64,000 nucleotides of DNA from Alphaproteobacteria bacterium (GTDB lineage Bacteria > Pseudomonadota > Alphaproteobacteria > GCA-2746255): assembly GCA_021296325.1 (NCBI GenBank), contig JAGWAR010000005.1, forward strand, positions 1 through 64,000, in the 5' to 3' direction. Position numbers and translations under genes: made by a program. The first letter of the stretch is position 1. Every line of letters begins with the position of its first letter. Positions 1 to 8,706 of this stretch are shown here, piece after piece. The notes beneath the pieces are model-generated. The model worked only from the letters and a program-made list of their open reading frames with translations. It was not told the origin of the DNA and searched no databases.

Positions 1-2
1 GC

Positions 3-1019
3 GGCATGGTCGTGTATGCCGATACCGATCTAAAGTACGATAAGCCGCAGGTAGCTATACAGTTAGATCGCGACAAGGCGGCCGCGCTTGGGATTGATAT
101 GAGGGGGGTTGGTGATGCCTTGGGTCTGATGCTTGGCGGAAACTACGTCAACCGTTTCGATATAGAAGGGCGAAGCTACAAGGTTATTCCGCAGGCGCAG
201 CGCCAGTATCGCCTGAACCCGTCGGATTTGGATGCGTATTATATCAGCACCGGAAGTGGCGATCTGGTCCCGCTTTCCACACTCGTGACGACGAAAATGA
301 CCGTCGAGCCGCAACAGCTGAACCGTTTCCAGCAATTAAATTCCGCCATTATTTCCGCCGTGCCGGCGCCAGGTGTTTCCATGGGGGATGCCCTGGGTTT
401 CATGGAACAATTGGCTCAGGAAATTTTTCCGCGGGGATACGCGATTGATTATGCTGGCGAATCTAGGCAGTACATTCAGGAAGGATCGGCGTTCGTTTGG
501 ACTTTTTTCTTTGCGATCCTGATCATCTTTCTTGTACTGGCGGCGCAGTTCGAGAGTTTCCGGGATCCTTGCATCATGCTTATCACCGTGCCGCTATCTA
601 TTTCCGGGGCCCTGATTTTCCTGAATATCGGCTTTGCCACGATCAATATCTATACGCAGGTTGGTCTGATTACCCTGATTGGCCTGATTAGCAAGCACGG
701 TATCCTGATCGTGCAGTTTGCCAATCAGCTGCAGGAAGAAGAGGGACTTGATAAGCGTGAAGCGGTCGAAAAGGCGGCCGGCATTCGCTTGCGGCCCATT
801 CTCATGACGACGGCGGCGATGGCTGTCGGGGTTTTCCCCTTGCTTCTCGCAAGCGGCGCCGGTGCGGCAAGCCGTTTTGACATCGGTCTCGTCATCACAA
901 CCGGCATGACTTTCGGTACGTTGTTCACGCTTTTCGTGGTGCCAACGATTTATCTCTATCTGGCTGAAAGCAAAACCCGTTCAGTCGACAAGTTGGCTCG
1001 GGCACGATCCGCCGAGTAA
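3..1019 (+). CDS. RND-type multidrug efflux permease, C-terminal fragment
   Basis: This is the C-terminal third of an inner-membrane RND (HAE-1, AcrB/MexB-like) proton-driven drug exporter; the start lies before the window. The first ~150 residues match the second periplasmic porter region (GGNYVNRFDIEG, PQAQRQYR). Five hydrophobic segments follow, at about residues 163-181, 189-206, 217-237, 272-290 and 297-322, with the family signature RLRPILMTTAAMAVG near 265. The proton-relay Asp pair of TM4 would be upstream and cannot be checked. Base composition is lower in G+C than the genes to the right (31/60 and 30/60 in two lines counted). It converges on tupA. The exact substrate cannot be inferred. 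Confidence 0.9.
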   Translation, partial: GMVVYADTDLKYDKPQVAIQLDRDKAAALGIDMRGVGDALGLMLGGNYVNRFDIEGRSYKVIPQAQRQYRLNPSDLDAYYISTGSGDLVPLSTLVTTKMTVEPQQLNRFQQLNSAIISAVPAPGVSMGDALGFMEQLAQEIFPRGYAIDYAGESRQYIQEGSAFVWTFFFAILIIFLVLAAQFESFRDPCIMLITVPLSISGALIFLNIGFATINIYTQVGLITLIGLISKHGILIVQFANQLQEEEGLDKREAVEKAAGIRLRPILMTTAAMAVGVFPLLLASGAGAASRFDIGLVITTGMTFGTLFTLFVVPTIYLYLAESKTRSVDKLARARSAE

Positions 1020-1049
1020 GAAAAACAACGCTTTTCAGGCCAGGTTTCC

Positions 1050-1907
1050 TTACTTCATCCCCATCTCGAGCCAGGTGCCGACCCCCGTCGCGTTCGGGAA
1101 GAAAAGCTGTTCGCCGTTGATCTTGTAGTCCGCGATCCGTTTCTGCCCTTCCTTTGAAATCAGCCAGTCGATGAAGATCTGCCCCTCCGCCACCTTCGTA
1201 TGGGGGTGTCTGGCCGGGTTGACCAGGATGACGCCGTACTGGTTGAAAAGCCGGGCGTCGCCCTCGACCAGAACCGTCAAATCCTGCCGATTCTGAAAGC
1301 TTAGCCAGGTGCCGCGGTCGGTCAGCGTGTAGGCGCCCATGCCGGCCGCCGTGTTCAGCGTCGCCCCCATGCCGGAGCCGGTTTCGCGGTACCACTCGCC
1401 CGAAGCCGCCTTCGCATCGACGCCGGCCGCTTTCCAGAAGCGTAGCTCCGCCTTGTTTGTGCCTGAATCGTCGCCGCGGGAAGCAAAACTTGCCTTCGCC
1501 CCGGCGATCTTCGCAAAGGCCGCGGCAGCGTCCTTCATGCCCCCGATGCCGGCCGGGTCCGCCTTCGGGCCGACCACGACGTAGTCGTTGTACATGACGT
1601 CGTAGCGGTCGATCCCGTGGCCCGCTTTCAGGAAGGCCATTTCGGACGGCTTGTCGTGGACGACCAACACGTCGGCGTCGCCCTTTTCGGCAAGGCGGAT
1701 GGCCTGGCCGGTGCCGACGGCGACGACGCGCACGTCAATCCCGTGTGCCTCCTTGAACGTTGGAAGCAGGAAATCGTAGAGCCCGGAGTTCTGCGTCGAT
1801 GTCGTCGAGGCGACGGTGATGTGGGGCGTTTCGGTTTCGGCCGTGGCGGCGACGGAAATGCCTAGGCAAAGAAGGGCGCCGAGGAGAGCGGTGCGAAACA
1901 TGTGCAT
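1050..1907 (-). CDS. tupA: TupA-like tungstate/molybdate ABC transporter substrate-binding protein
   Basis: Periplasmic oxyanion-binding protein of about 285 residues. A signal peptide (MFRTALLGALLCLG...ATAE) precedes the TupA signature STTSTQNSGLYDFLLP and VVAVGTGQAIRLAEKGDADV, which in this family form the anion pocket. The ORF track starts at 2000, but GGGAG lies about 8 nt before ATG 1907 (alternative ATG 1901) and the signal peptide begins there, so I chose 1907. No TupB permease or TupC ATPase gene adjoins it: downstream is a convergent RND gene, so the rest of the transporter must be elsewhere. It is divergent from a porin, which is followed by a regulator with a related binding domain. 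Tungstate versus molybdate preference cannot be read from sequence. Confidence 0.85.
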   Translation of the reverse strand: MHMFRTALLGALLCLGISVAATAETETPHITVASTTSTQNSGLYDFLLPTFKEAHGIDVRVVAVGTGQAIRLAEKGDADVLVVHDKPSEMAFLKAGHGIDRYDVMYNDYVVVGPKADPAGIGGMKDAAAAFAKIAGAKASFASRGDDSGTNKAELRFWKAAGVDAKAASGEWYRETGSGMGATLNTAAGMGAYTLTDRGTWLSFQNRQDLTVLVEGDARLFNQYGVILVNPARHPHTKVAEGQIFIDWLISKEGQKRIADYKINGEQLFFPNATGVGTWLEMGMK

Positions 1908-1968
1908 GGGTCTTTCTCCCGAAGGCGCGGTCCGGTCGCGCCGTTTCCTGCGTTCCTGGCCGTGCAGG

Positions 1969-1997
1969 TTGCGAACGGCGCGGAAATGGAATAAAAA
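1969..1997 (+). promoter_or_regulatory. Candidate sigma-70 promoter of the porin gene
   Basis: TTGCGA and TAAAAA are separated by 17 nt in the 121-bp gap between tupA and the porin. The inferred start site would leave a leader of about 25 nt before ATG 2029. The -10 box is a partial match (4 of 6). An ATACT-N15-AGTAT inverted repeat (1999-2023) overlaps the expected start point and could be an operator, but this is inference. Confidence 0.35.
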
Positions 1998-2028
1998 CAT
2001 ACTTTATCACTACTTAACAGTATTTAGC

Positions 2029-3285
2029 ATGAAAAAGCAGCACACCACTTGGATGGCGGCCCTGTCCGTTGCCGGTGCCCTGATGGCGACGCCGGCCTCG
2101 GCCCAGACGACCCAGGAGCGGCTGGATCACCTGCTTCAGCAACTTGCCGCCCAGCAGCAGGCCCTCGAGGCCTTGAGCAAGGAGGTCGAACGCCTCAAGC
2201 GCGCCCAGGCGGCGACCCCGGCGCCGGGCAAGGCGATGGCCGAGGCCCCCACCGTGAAAAGCGGCAATGACAAGGTGAGGCTGACGCTGAAAGGCCAGAT
2301 CAACCGCGGCGTCATGGTCGTGGATGACGGGGAAAGCTCGGAAGTCTTTCACGTCGACAACGATTTTTCCTCCACCCGGTTCGATCTGATTGCCGAGGCG
2401 AAACCGAGGAAGGATCTGAAGATCGGCGGCCAGATCGAAATGGAAATTCAATCGAACGCCTCGAACAAGGTGACGATGACGCAGAATTCCACCGGGACGA
2501 CGACGGTGGCGGAACGCATCATCGACATCTACCTGGACAGCAAGCAATACGGCCGCCTGACCATGGGGCAGGGCAAGATGGCCTCGGACGGCACCTCGGA
2601 AACGGACCTTTCCGGCACCGGTGTGATCGCGTTGTCGAAGGTTCAGGAACTGGCCGCCGACGTCCGGTTTCGCCAGTACAACGCGACCGCCGCTTTCGGG
2701 CCGACGATCGACGCCGTCTACACGAACATGGACGGGCTCGCCCGCGAGGACCGCATCCGTTATGACACGCCGAAATTTCACGGCCTCCAGGTCTCGGCCT
2801 CCCATGCCGATGGTGGCGAGTTCGACGTGGCGCTGCGCCATTCCGGCAACGTTGATGGCGTCAAGACGAAGGCCGCGATCGCCTACGCGAATTCAAGCTC
2901 GGTCGACGACCGGAAACAGATCAACGGGTCCGCTTCCGTGCTCTTTCCGGTGGGCCTGAGCGTGACCTTCGCCGCCGGCAGCCAGGATCCGGACGCCCCG
3001 GCCGCCGGGGCCGGCGATCCCATGTTCTGGTGGGGCAAAATCGGTTGGCAGACGAAGCTGTTCCCCGACCTCGGCAAGACGGCCTTTTCCATCGACTACG
3101 GCCAGTCGATGGATTTCAGCGCCCAGGGCGACGCATTCGAATCGATCGGCGGTGCCATCGTCCAGTCCCTTGACGATTGGGGCACCGAACTTTACCTAAG
3201 CGGGCGTAACTACAGCCTGAAGCAGACGGCGCAAAGCTACCATGACGTTTTCGCCGTCATCAGCGGCGCCCGCATCAAGTTCTGA
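2029..3285 (+). CDS. Outer-membrane porin (gram-negative porin / DcaP-like)
   Basis: Predicted 418-residue outer-membrane beta-barrel. ATG 2029 gives a clean signal peptide (MKKQHTTWMAALSVAG...ASAQ); the longer ORF start at 1816 runs through the tupA coding region and is rejected. Residues ~28-60 form a short coiled coil (LLQQLAAQQQALEALSKEV), usual at the N-terminus of this porin class. Alternating amphipathic strands follow, and the chain ends in Phe (ARIKF), the normal outer-membrane assembly signal. It is divergent from tupA and 31 bp upstream of the HTH/binding-domain regulator. A role in letting the TupA ligand cross the outer membrane is inference. There is no obvious Shine-Dalgarno before the ATG. 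Confidence 0.8.
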   Translation: MKKQHTTWMAALSVAGALMATPASAQTTQERLDHLLQQLAAQQQALEALSKEVERLKRAQAATPAPGKAMAEAPTVKSGNDKVRLTLKGQINRGVMVVDDGESSEVFHVDNDFSSTRFDLIAEAKPRKDLKIGGQIEMEIQSNASNKVTMTQNSTGTTTVAERIIDIYLDSKQYGRLTMGQGKMASDGTSETDLSGTGVIALSKVQELAADVRFRQYNATAAFGPTIDAVYTNMDGLAREDRIRYDTPKFHGLQVSASHADGGEFDVALRHSGNVDGVKTKAAIAYANSSSVDDRKQINGSASVLFPVGLSVTFAAGSQDPDAPAAGAGDPMFWWGKIGWQTKLFPDLGKTAFSIDYGQSMDFSAQGDAFESIGGAIVQSLDDWGTELYLSGRNYSLKQTAQSYHDVFAVISGARIKF

Positions 3286-3316
3286 GTGTGACGCAAGGCG
3301 CATTTAAGGATAGGCT

Positions 3317-4222
3317 GTGCCGGTGAGGGCGCGCATGAAAAAGAAAACACCATCGGTCCCTTCCGAGCCGGAGTTCCTGACGACCCACGAGGTCGCCGCC
3401 CTCCTGCGCGTCAAGGAACGCAAGATTTACGACCTGGTTGCCGAAGGCGAAATTCCTTTCCGCAAAATCACCGGCAAACTGCTTTTCCCGCGCGTCGACA
3501 TCGAAGCGTGGCTTGGTGGAAGGCCGGTGGGATCGGCGTCAACGCAGGCAGAGGAAGAACGGCCCCTTGCCCTCGTCGGCAGTCACGATCCCTTGCTGGA
3601 ATGGGCGTTGCGTGAATCCGGCTGTGGCATTCCTGCTTTTTTCGATGGCAGCAGCGATGGCCTCGACCGCTTTGCCCGCGGCGAGGCGATGGCGGCCGGC
3701 ATGCACATCCTCGACCCGTCGGCGGGGGACTGGAACCGTTCGCTGGTGGCCAAGCGGTTTGGCGAGGAACCGGTCGTGCTCATGGAATGGGCGCGGCGGC
3801 AACGGGGATTCATCCTGCCGAAAAACACCGGCCACAAGATCGCCGAGGCGGCGGACATAAGGGGCTTGAGCCTGGTTTCCCGCCAGGCCGGCGCCGGCGC
3901 CCAGATTTTATGGGAACATCTCTGCACCAAAGCGGGGCTGAAGGCTGGCGAGGTGACCCTGGTCGAACCGCCGGCCCGCGACGAGACGGCGGTCGCCCTT
4001 GCCGTGGCAAAGGGGAAGGCGGACGCGGGCTTTGGCCTGGAATGCAGTGCCCGTGAGCTTGGCCTCGATTTCGTGCCGCTGGTGGAGGAACGCTACGACC
4101 TGCTGATCTGGCGGCGTGCCTATTTCGATCCGCCGTTGCAGGCGCTGGTCGCCTTTTGCCGCCGGAAGAGCTTTGCGAAGAAAGCGGCCGATCTTGGCGG
4201 CTACATCCTTGCCGGCGCGTAA
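3317..4222 (+). CDS. HTH (excisionase-type) regulator fused to a periplasmic-binding-like domain
   Basis: A 301-residue cytoplasmic protein. Residues ~18-62 are a MerR/excisionase-type helix-turn-helix (LTTHEVAALLRVKERKIYDL). The remainder resembles the binding-protein-like effector domain found in HTH-molybdate/tungstate sensors (COG1910 type), with no signal peptide. GTG 3317 is preceded by AAGGA at a 6-nt gap; ATG 3335 is an alternative start. It follows the porin closely and probably shares its transcript. Context suggests it senses an oxyanion and controls tupA/porin expression. The domain architecture is visible, but the ligand and targets are inference. Confidence 0.75.
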   Translation: MPVRARMKKKTPSVPSEPEFLTTHEVAALLRVKERKIYDLVAEGEIPFRKITGKLLFPRVDIEAWLGGRPVGSASTQAEEERPLALVGSHDPLLEWALRESGCGIPAFFDGSSDGLDRFARGEAMAAGMHILDPSAGDWNRSLVAKRFGEEPVVLMEWARRQRGFILPKNTGHKIAEAADIRGLSLVSRQAGAGAQILWEHLCTKAGLKAGEVTLVEPPARDETAVALAVAKGKADAGFGLECSARELGLDFVPLVEERYDLLIWRRAYFDPPLQALVAFCRRKSFAKKAADLGGYILAGA

Positions 4223-4235
4223 GCGCCACGAGGGG

Positions 4236-4676
4236 TCAGCCGCCAACCCGAATCGAACAAGCGGCCATGGAAATCTGAATCCCGAGCGCGCCGATTGCGG
4301 CGTTTAACGCCTCCACATCCGTCGCGTGGTCGGGATCAACAAGCTCGCGGACATAGGCCTCGTCTTTTCCCAGTTTTCCGGCAAGGCTCGCCGCGGTTTC
4401 GTTGGTGTCGCGCAACACCATGTGCAGGATCGCCTTTGCGGTGATCGCCGCGCCAGGCGTGACCTTGCAGCCGAGAATCAGGGAAGGGGGCGGAATCGCC
4501 TCGCCCTTGCGGATGCGCGCCGCGATCGCCGCTTCCAGGCAATGGGTGGCGGCATCGAAGGCTTCGTTGAAGCTCGCCACTTCCGTACGCGCTTCCGGAA
4601 AATCCGGATAGGTGACGCAAAAACGCCCATCTGCCTCTTCGATGGTGACGCCATAGGCGACTTTTCTGCTTTCCAT
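4236..4676 (-). CDS. HicB-family antitoxin-like protein, no HicA partner seen
   Basis: About 146 residues. The N-terminal half has the HicB fold pattern (VTIEEADGRFCVTYPDFPEA, then a helix EAFDAATHCLEAAIAARIRKG). The C-terminal half resembles a small helix-turn-helix (ETAASLAGKLGKDEAYV). ATG 4676 gives the standard HicB start; the 267-residue track ORF begins far upstream inside the Sel1 gene on the other strand. hicA is normally a ~60-codon gene directly upstream of hicB, but the sequence there is the start of the divergent Sel1-repeat gene. It may therefore be a stand-alone regulator. No good ribosome-binding site is visible. Confidence 0.7.
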   Translation of the reverse strand: MESRKVAYGVTIEEADGRFCVTYPDFPEARTEVASFNEAFDAATHCLEAAIAARIRKGEAIPPPSLILGCKVTPGAAITAKAILHMVLRDTNETAASLAGKLGKDEAYVRELVDPDHATDVEALNAAIGALGIQISMAACSIRVGG

Positions 4677-4773
4677 GGGGTTTTTATGGGTCGGAAATGG
4701 CAGTGGGATCAAGCAGTCAATTTCTTGTATGATTCCGAAATCACGGATTGCTAAAGGCTTCATCCGCTTGTCC

Positions 4774-5466
4774 ATGCTGTCTTCCCACAACCTGCTGCGC
4801 GGCCTGATCGGCCTGCTCGTCGTTGCCGCCCTTGGCCTGGGCGGGCTCCTCTGGTTCGACATGGATGAGACCGAGCAATTGGTGGAGCGGGCCCAGAAGG
4901 GCGACGCGGATGCGCAATATGCGCTGGCCATCGCCTTCGATACCGGCAAGGGTTTCGAGGAAGACGATGCCAAGGCCATCGTCTGGTACCGGCGGGCCGC
5001 CGAACAGGGCCACATGCATGCCCAGCACAATCTCGGCATTTCCTATGAGAACGGCGAGGGCGTCGAGCAAAGTATCGTCGAGGCGGTGAAGTGGTACCAG
5101 CTTGCCGCCGCCCAGGGGAACCAGAGCTCTCAATACAATCTCGGTCTTCTCTTTTCGCTCGGGCACGCCCCGATCCAGCGAAGCGACCGTCAGGCGCTGC
5201 AATGGTTCACGATGGCGGCCGAACAGGGCCATGCCAAAGCCCAGAGCAACCTTGGCGCCATGCACGCGCTGGGGCTTGGGACCGAAAAGAACCTCGTCCA
5301 GGCCTATAAATGGTTTACTCTTGCAGTCAACAGCTACCCGCCCGGCGAAGACCGGGAACAGGAAATGAAGAACCTGACGAGAGCGTCGGAAGAAATGGCG
5401 CCGGTGCAAGTCGAGCTTGCCAAAAAGCTCGCTGAAGAATGGAAGCCAAAACCCTGGAAGCAGTGA
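4774..5466 (+). CDS. Sel1-like (TPR) repeat protein with N-terminal membrane anchor
   Basis: About 230 residues. A hydrophobic segment near the N-terminus (LIGLLVVAALGLGGLLWF) is followed by four Sel1-type repeats with the AEQGHxxAQxNLG pattern, at about residues 30-175. Such solenoids mediate protein-protein contacts, here probably on the periplasmic face. I chose ATG 4774 because translation from the track start at 4675 adds an unstructured 33-residue tail overlapping the hicB-like gene; TTG 4768 is a possible alternative. A TetR-family gene begins 8 nt after the stop, so they probably form an operon. The binding partner is unknown. Confidence 0.8.
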   Translation: MLSSHNLLRGLIGLLVVAALGLGGLLWFDMDETEQLVERAQKGDADAQYALAIAFDTGKGFEEDDAKAIVWYRRAAEQGHMHAQHNLGISYENGEGVEQSIVEAVKWYQLAAAQGNQSSQYNLGLLFSLGHAPIQRSDRQALQWFTMAAEQGHAKAQSNLGAMHALGLGTEKNLVQAYKWFTLAVNSYPPGEDREQEMKNLTRASEEMAPVQVELAKKLAEEWKPKPWKQ

Positions 5467-5474
5467 GGACGGGG

Positions 5475-6083
5475 ATGGCGGATAAAAAAACAAAGAACGC
5501 AAAGACCGTGGCCGTTGCCGCCCTGGAACTGGCAGCCGAGAAAGGCTGGCGGAACGTATCTCTGCACGATATCGCCCTTCGCACGAACGTCTCGCTTTCC
5601 GAACTCTACAAGCATTACATCTCGCGGGAGGCGATTCTGGATGCGTTCGTGCGCGGCATCGATGCGGAAATACTGGAAGGGCTGGATGCGGAGATGGCCG
5701 GGGAATCCCCGCGCGACCGGCTGTTCGATATTCTTATGCGGCGTTTCGATGCGCTGCGTCCCCATAAGAAAGGCATTGCCGCCGTCCTTCGGGACGCGCC
5801 CTTCGATCCGATGGCCCTTGGCATGGGCGTCTGCCGTTATCTCGCCTCGATGGCGTGGATGCTGGAAGGGGCCGGCATTTCGACCACCGGCCTGCACGGC
5901 ACCCTTCGCGTGAAGGGGCTGGCCGCGCTTTATTTCGGCGTGCTGCAGGTGTGGCTCGGAGACGAAACGGAGGATCAGGGCAAGACGATGGCGGCCCTTG
6001 ATCGCTGGCTGAAACGGGCGGAATGGGCCGAGACGCAGATCCCCTGGCCGGAAAAAAAGCCTTCCTCGCCGTCCGCGTCCTGA
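5475..6083 (+). CDS. TetR-family transcriptional regulator
   Basis: About 202 residues. The N-terminal helix-turn-helix lies at ~10-55 (ALELAAEKGWRNVSLHDIA, then LSELYKHYISREAILDAFV), as in TetR repressors. The C-terminal helical ligand domain is not diagnostic. ATG 5475 has GAGG 6 nt upstream, which favours it over the earlier in-frame ATG 5439. The C-terminal half also faintly recalls the COQ9 fold, which shares the TetR architecture, so a ubiquinone-linked role is a low-probability alternative. It is followed by a convergent ABC1-kinase gene 9 nt downstream. Targets are unknown. Confidence 0.8.
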   Translation: MADKKTKNAKTVAVAALELAAEKGWRNVSLHDIALRTNVSLSELYKHYISREAILDAFVRGIDAEILEGLDAEMAGESPRDRLFDILMRRFDALRPHKKGIAAVLRDAPFDPMALGMGVCRYLASMAWMLEGAGISTTGLHGTLRVKGLAALYFGVLQVWLGDETEDQGKTMAALDRWLKRAEWAETQIPWPEKKPSSPSAS

Positions 6084-6092
6084 CGTTCCGGG

Positions 6093-7433
6093 TCAGGCCG
6101 TCAGGCCGGCCGCGTTCAGCGCCGTTTCCTGCCGTTCCCCCATGGCCTTCACGTCAAGCCCGTCGACCAGTTCGTGAAACAGCCGGCACCAGTTGATCTC
6201 GGCCTTCAAATGCAAAAAGACGGAGCCGAGCCCGATCGTCGCCCGGTCCATGAGGACGAATTCGCGGGGTGGCGTGACGCCGCCCAGGCGCTTCAGCTCG
6301 CTGTGGACCTTTGCCGCCGTCTCGGCGCCATAGGCGGTGGCGTTCGTTTCCTCGATCGGGCGCACCCGATCTTCCATCAGGGGCGCGTAGACGAACCGCG
6401 CCCAGATGTTCAGCACCTCGATCAGTTCCTTCGAAAGATTCCTGAATCCCCAGGTTTCGTAGGCCGCGACGGCAAGCGCTTCGTCGTTGTCGCGAAGCGC
6501 GTAATAAAGATCGATGACGCTTTGCACGAAACGGGGCGAAAAAACCCGAATGCAACCGAAGTCGAGTAGGTTGATCGTGAAATCCTCGCGCACGGAATAG
6601 TTTCCCAGATGCGGGTCGCCATGGATGATGCCATAGGCGTAAAAGGGCAGGTACCAGGCGCGAAACATGTTCCGCGCCACTTCGTTGCGGTGTTCCTGGT
6701 CCCGGTCCTTGAATTCGAGAAGCTTGCGCCCGTGCAACCAATCCATCGTGAGCAGGCGTTTCGTCGAAAGCTCCTGGATCGTCTGCGGTACGTGGACGCC
6801 CGACTTGTTTTTCAGTATATGACTGTATAAGGCCATGTGGCGCGCCTCGCGGAAATAGTCGAGCTCCTCGCGCAGCCGATCGGAAATTTCCTCGTAGATT
6901 TCGCCGGTATCGACGGCGCTGTCGAAACGGCGATAGATCTGGAAAATTAGTTTCAGCTGTTTCAAATCCGCTTCGACGGTGGATTCCATGTCCGGGTATT
7001 GCAGCTTGCAGGCAAGCTCGCGGTCGTCCTTGCCGATGGCGTAGTGGACCTGGCCGAGCGAAGCCGCCGCCGCCGCTTCGTGGGTGAAGCTTTGGAAACG
7101 GCCCTGCCAGTCCGGCCCCAGTTCGTTCGTCATGCGGCGTTTCACGAACGGCCAGCCCATGGAGGGCGCGTTCGCCTGGAGCTCGGTCAGTTCGCGCGCG
7201 TATTCCTGGGGCAGCACGTCCGGCACGGTGGCCAATAGCTGGGCCACCTTCATCATCGGGCCTTTCAGTCCGCCAAGCGCCGTCCGCAACTCGGCCGCGT
7301 GCTGGCCGCGGTCCAGCGGCCGGCCGAAAATCTGCTTGCCGGCAAGATCGGCCGCCAGCCCGCCGACGGCGGCGCCCACCTTGGCGTAGCGCTTGACCCG
7401 CCCGGACAGGCGATCTGTTTCCTGGTCGTTCAT
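6093..7433 (-). CDS. ABC1/AarF (UbiB-like) atypical kinase family protein
   Basis: 446 residues of the ABC1/ADCK/UbiB protein-kinase-like family, whose members support ubiquinone synthesis and lipid-related functions. Visible family features are the N-terminal GPMMKVAQLLA stretch (the KxGQ-type motif, here KVAQ), the invariant lysine region ACKLQYPDM, the catalytic-loop-like HGDPHLGNY and the DFG-like LLDFGCI. It is shorter than canonical UbiB (about 500-550) and lacks the C-terminal transmembrane helices, so it is probably one of the soluble AarF-like paralogues. It is divergent from hpnB across an 82-bp gap. Confidence 0.85.
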   Translation of the reverse strand: MNDQETDRLSGRVKRYAKVGAAVGGLAADLAGKQIFGRPLDRGQHAAELRTALGGLKGPMMKVAQLLATVPDVLPQEYARELTELQANAPSMGWPFVKRRMTNELGPDWQGRFQSFTHEAAAAASLGQVHYAIGKDDRELACKLQYPDMESTVEADLKQLKLIFQIYRRFDSAVDTGEIYEEISDRLREELDYFREARHMALYSHILKNKSGVHVPQTIQELSTKRLLTMDWLHGRKLLEFKDRDQEHRNEVARNMFRAWYLPFYAYGIIHGDPHLGNYSVREDFTINLLDFGCIRVFSPRFVQSVIDLYYALRDNDEALAVAAYETWGFRNLSKELIEVLNIWARFVYAPLMEDRVRPIEETNATAYGAETAAKVHSELKRLGGVTPPREFVLMDRATIGLGSVFLHLKAEINWCRLFHELVDGLDVKAMGERQETALNAAGLTA

Positions 7434-7515
7434 GTCCTTTCTTGCGCCTCCTGCGTACTAGCCCTCACTATATAGGGAATGATGGTCTTCCGCTTCCAGC
7501 GATCCGGGTAACGAG

Positions 7516-8706
7516 ATGATGTGGCTTCCCGTCTTCGGCGCGCTTTCCTTCGCGATCTGGATCTACCTCGTGTTCTTCCGGGGCGATTTCTGGCGGGCCG
7601 ACCAGAAACTCCCCCGCACGCCGCGCGAACTGGCGATCTGGCCGGAAGTCGTCGCCATCGTTCCGGCGCGCAACGAAGCCGCCGTCATCGACACGGCCGT
7701 GCAATCGCTCCTGAACCAGGATTATCCGGGGCGGTTTTCCGTCATCCTGATCGACGACGAAAGCGAGGACGCCACCGCCGACCGGGCGCGGGCCACGGCG
7801 GAGGCGCTTGGCAAGGGGCATATGCTTCTGGTGGCGAGGGGCGGGCCGCTGCCGGAGGGATGGGCGGGCAAGGTGTGGGCGATGGAACAGGGGCGGCGGG
7901 AAGCCGACCGCTTCGCGCCGGATGCACGTTTTCTGCTTTTCACCGATGCCGATATCGCCCATGCGCCCGGCAATCTGAAAGCGCTCGTCGCCAAGGCCGA
8001 GGGCGAGGCCTTCGATCTCGTGTCGCTCATGGTCCGGCTGCGGGCAGAACGTTTCTGGGAACGCCTGATGCTTCCGGCCTTCGTTTTCTTTTTTCAGATG
8101 CTCTACCCCTTTCCCTGGGTGAACGATCCGATGAAACCGACGGCCGCCGCCGCCGGGGGCTGCATGCTGGCCCGGCGCGCCGCCGTCGAGCGGATCGGGG
8201 GCCTGGCCGCCATTCAGAACGAATTGATCGACGATTGCGCGCTAGCCCGCCGGATCAAGGAGGGCGGCCCGGTCTGGCTCGGCCTGACGGAAACGACGAC
8301 GAGCCTGCGTGCTTATGATGGGCTAAACGGCATCTGGAACATGGTGGCGCGCACCGCCTATACCGAGCTTCGCTATTCGCCCCCGCGTCTGGCGGGCACG
8401 CTGATTGGCATGACGCTCACCTACCTCACGCCGCCGGTTCTGGTGCTGGCCCACGCGCTTCACGAAAGCGGCGCCGCCCTGGCATTCGGGTTTGCTGCCT
8501 GGGCATTGATGATGGCGAGTTACCGGCCTTCCCTGAAGCTTTACGGAACGGCGCCGTGGGTGGCGCTTTTTCTGCCTGTGGTTGCCTTGCTTTATTGTGC
8601 CATGACGCTTGATTCGGCGCGGCGGCATTGGCAAAAAGCGGGCGGTGCGTGGAAAGGGCGCCCGCACACGAGAACGGTTTCGGAAGAAGGAATGGAAGAG
8701 CCATGA
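7516..8706 (+). CDS. hpnB: Family 2 glycosyltransferase, hopanoid-associated HpnB type
   Basis: 396 residues: an N-terminal transmembrane helix, a GT-A catalytic domain (VAIVPARNEAAVI, DDESEDAT, the DxD-like FTDADI, and the acceptor-site ELIDDCALARRIKEGG), then three C-terminal transmembrane segments from ~290. This matches the HpnB hopanoid-associated glycosyltransferases, thought to decorate hopanoid side chains. No other hopanoid genes (shc, hpnC-H) are in this window, so the assignment rests on sequence pattern alone. The stop overlaps the start of the VOC gene (ATGA), which implies translational coupling. Generic membrane glycosyltransferase is the fallback. Confidence 0.75.
   Translation: MMWLPVFGALSFAIWIYLVFFRGDFWRADQKLPRTPRELAIWPEVVAIVPARNEAAVIDTAVQSLLNQDYPGRFSVILIDDESEDATADRARATAEALGKGHMLLVARGGPLPEGWAGKVWAMEQGRREADRFAPDARFLLFTDADIAHAPGNLKALVAKAEGEAFDLVSLMVRLRAERFWERLMLPAFVFFFQMLYPFPWVNDPMKPTAAAAGGCMLARRAAVERIGGLAAIQNELIDDCALARRIKEGGPVWLGLTETTTSLRAYDGLNGIWNMVARTAYTELRYSPPRLAGTLIGMTLTYLTPPVLVLAHALHESGAALAFGFAAWALMMASYRPSLKLYGTAPWVALFLPVVALLYCAMTLDSARRHWQKAGGAWKGRPHTRTVSEEGMEEP

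Noticed and set aside
4680-4780. hicA toxin gene upstream of the hicB-like gene
   Set aside because: No minus-strand ORF of HicA type; the region holds the start of the Sel1-repeat gene.
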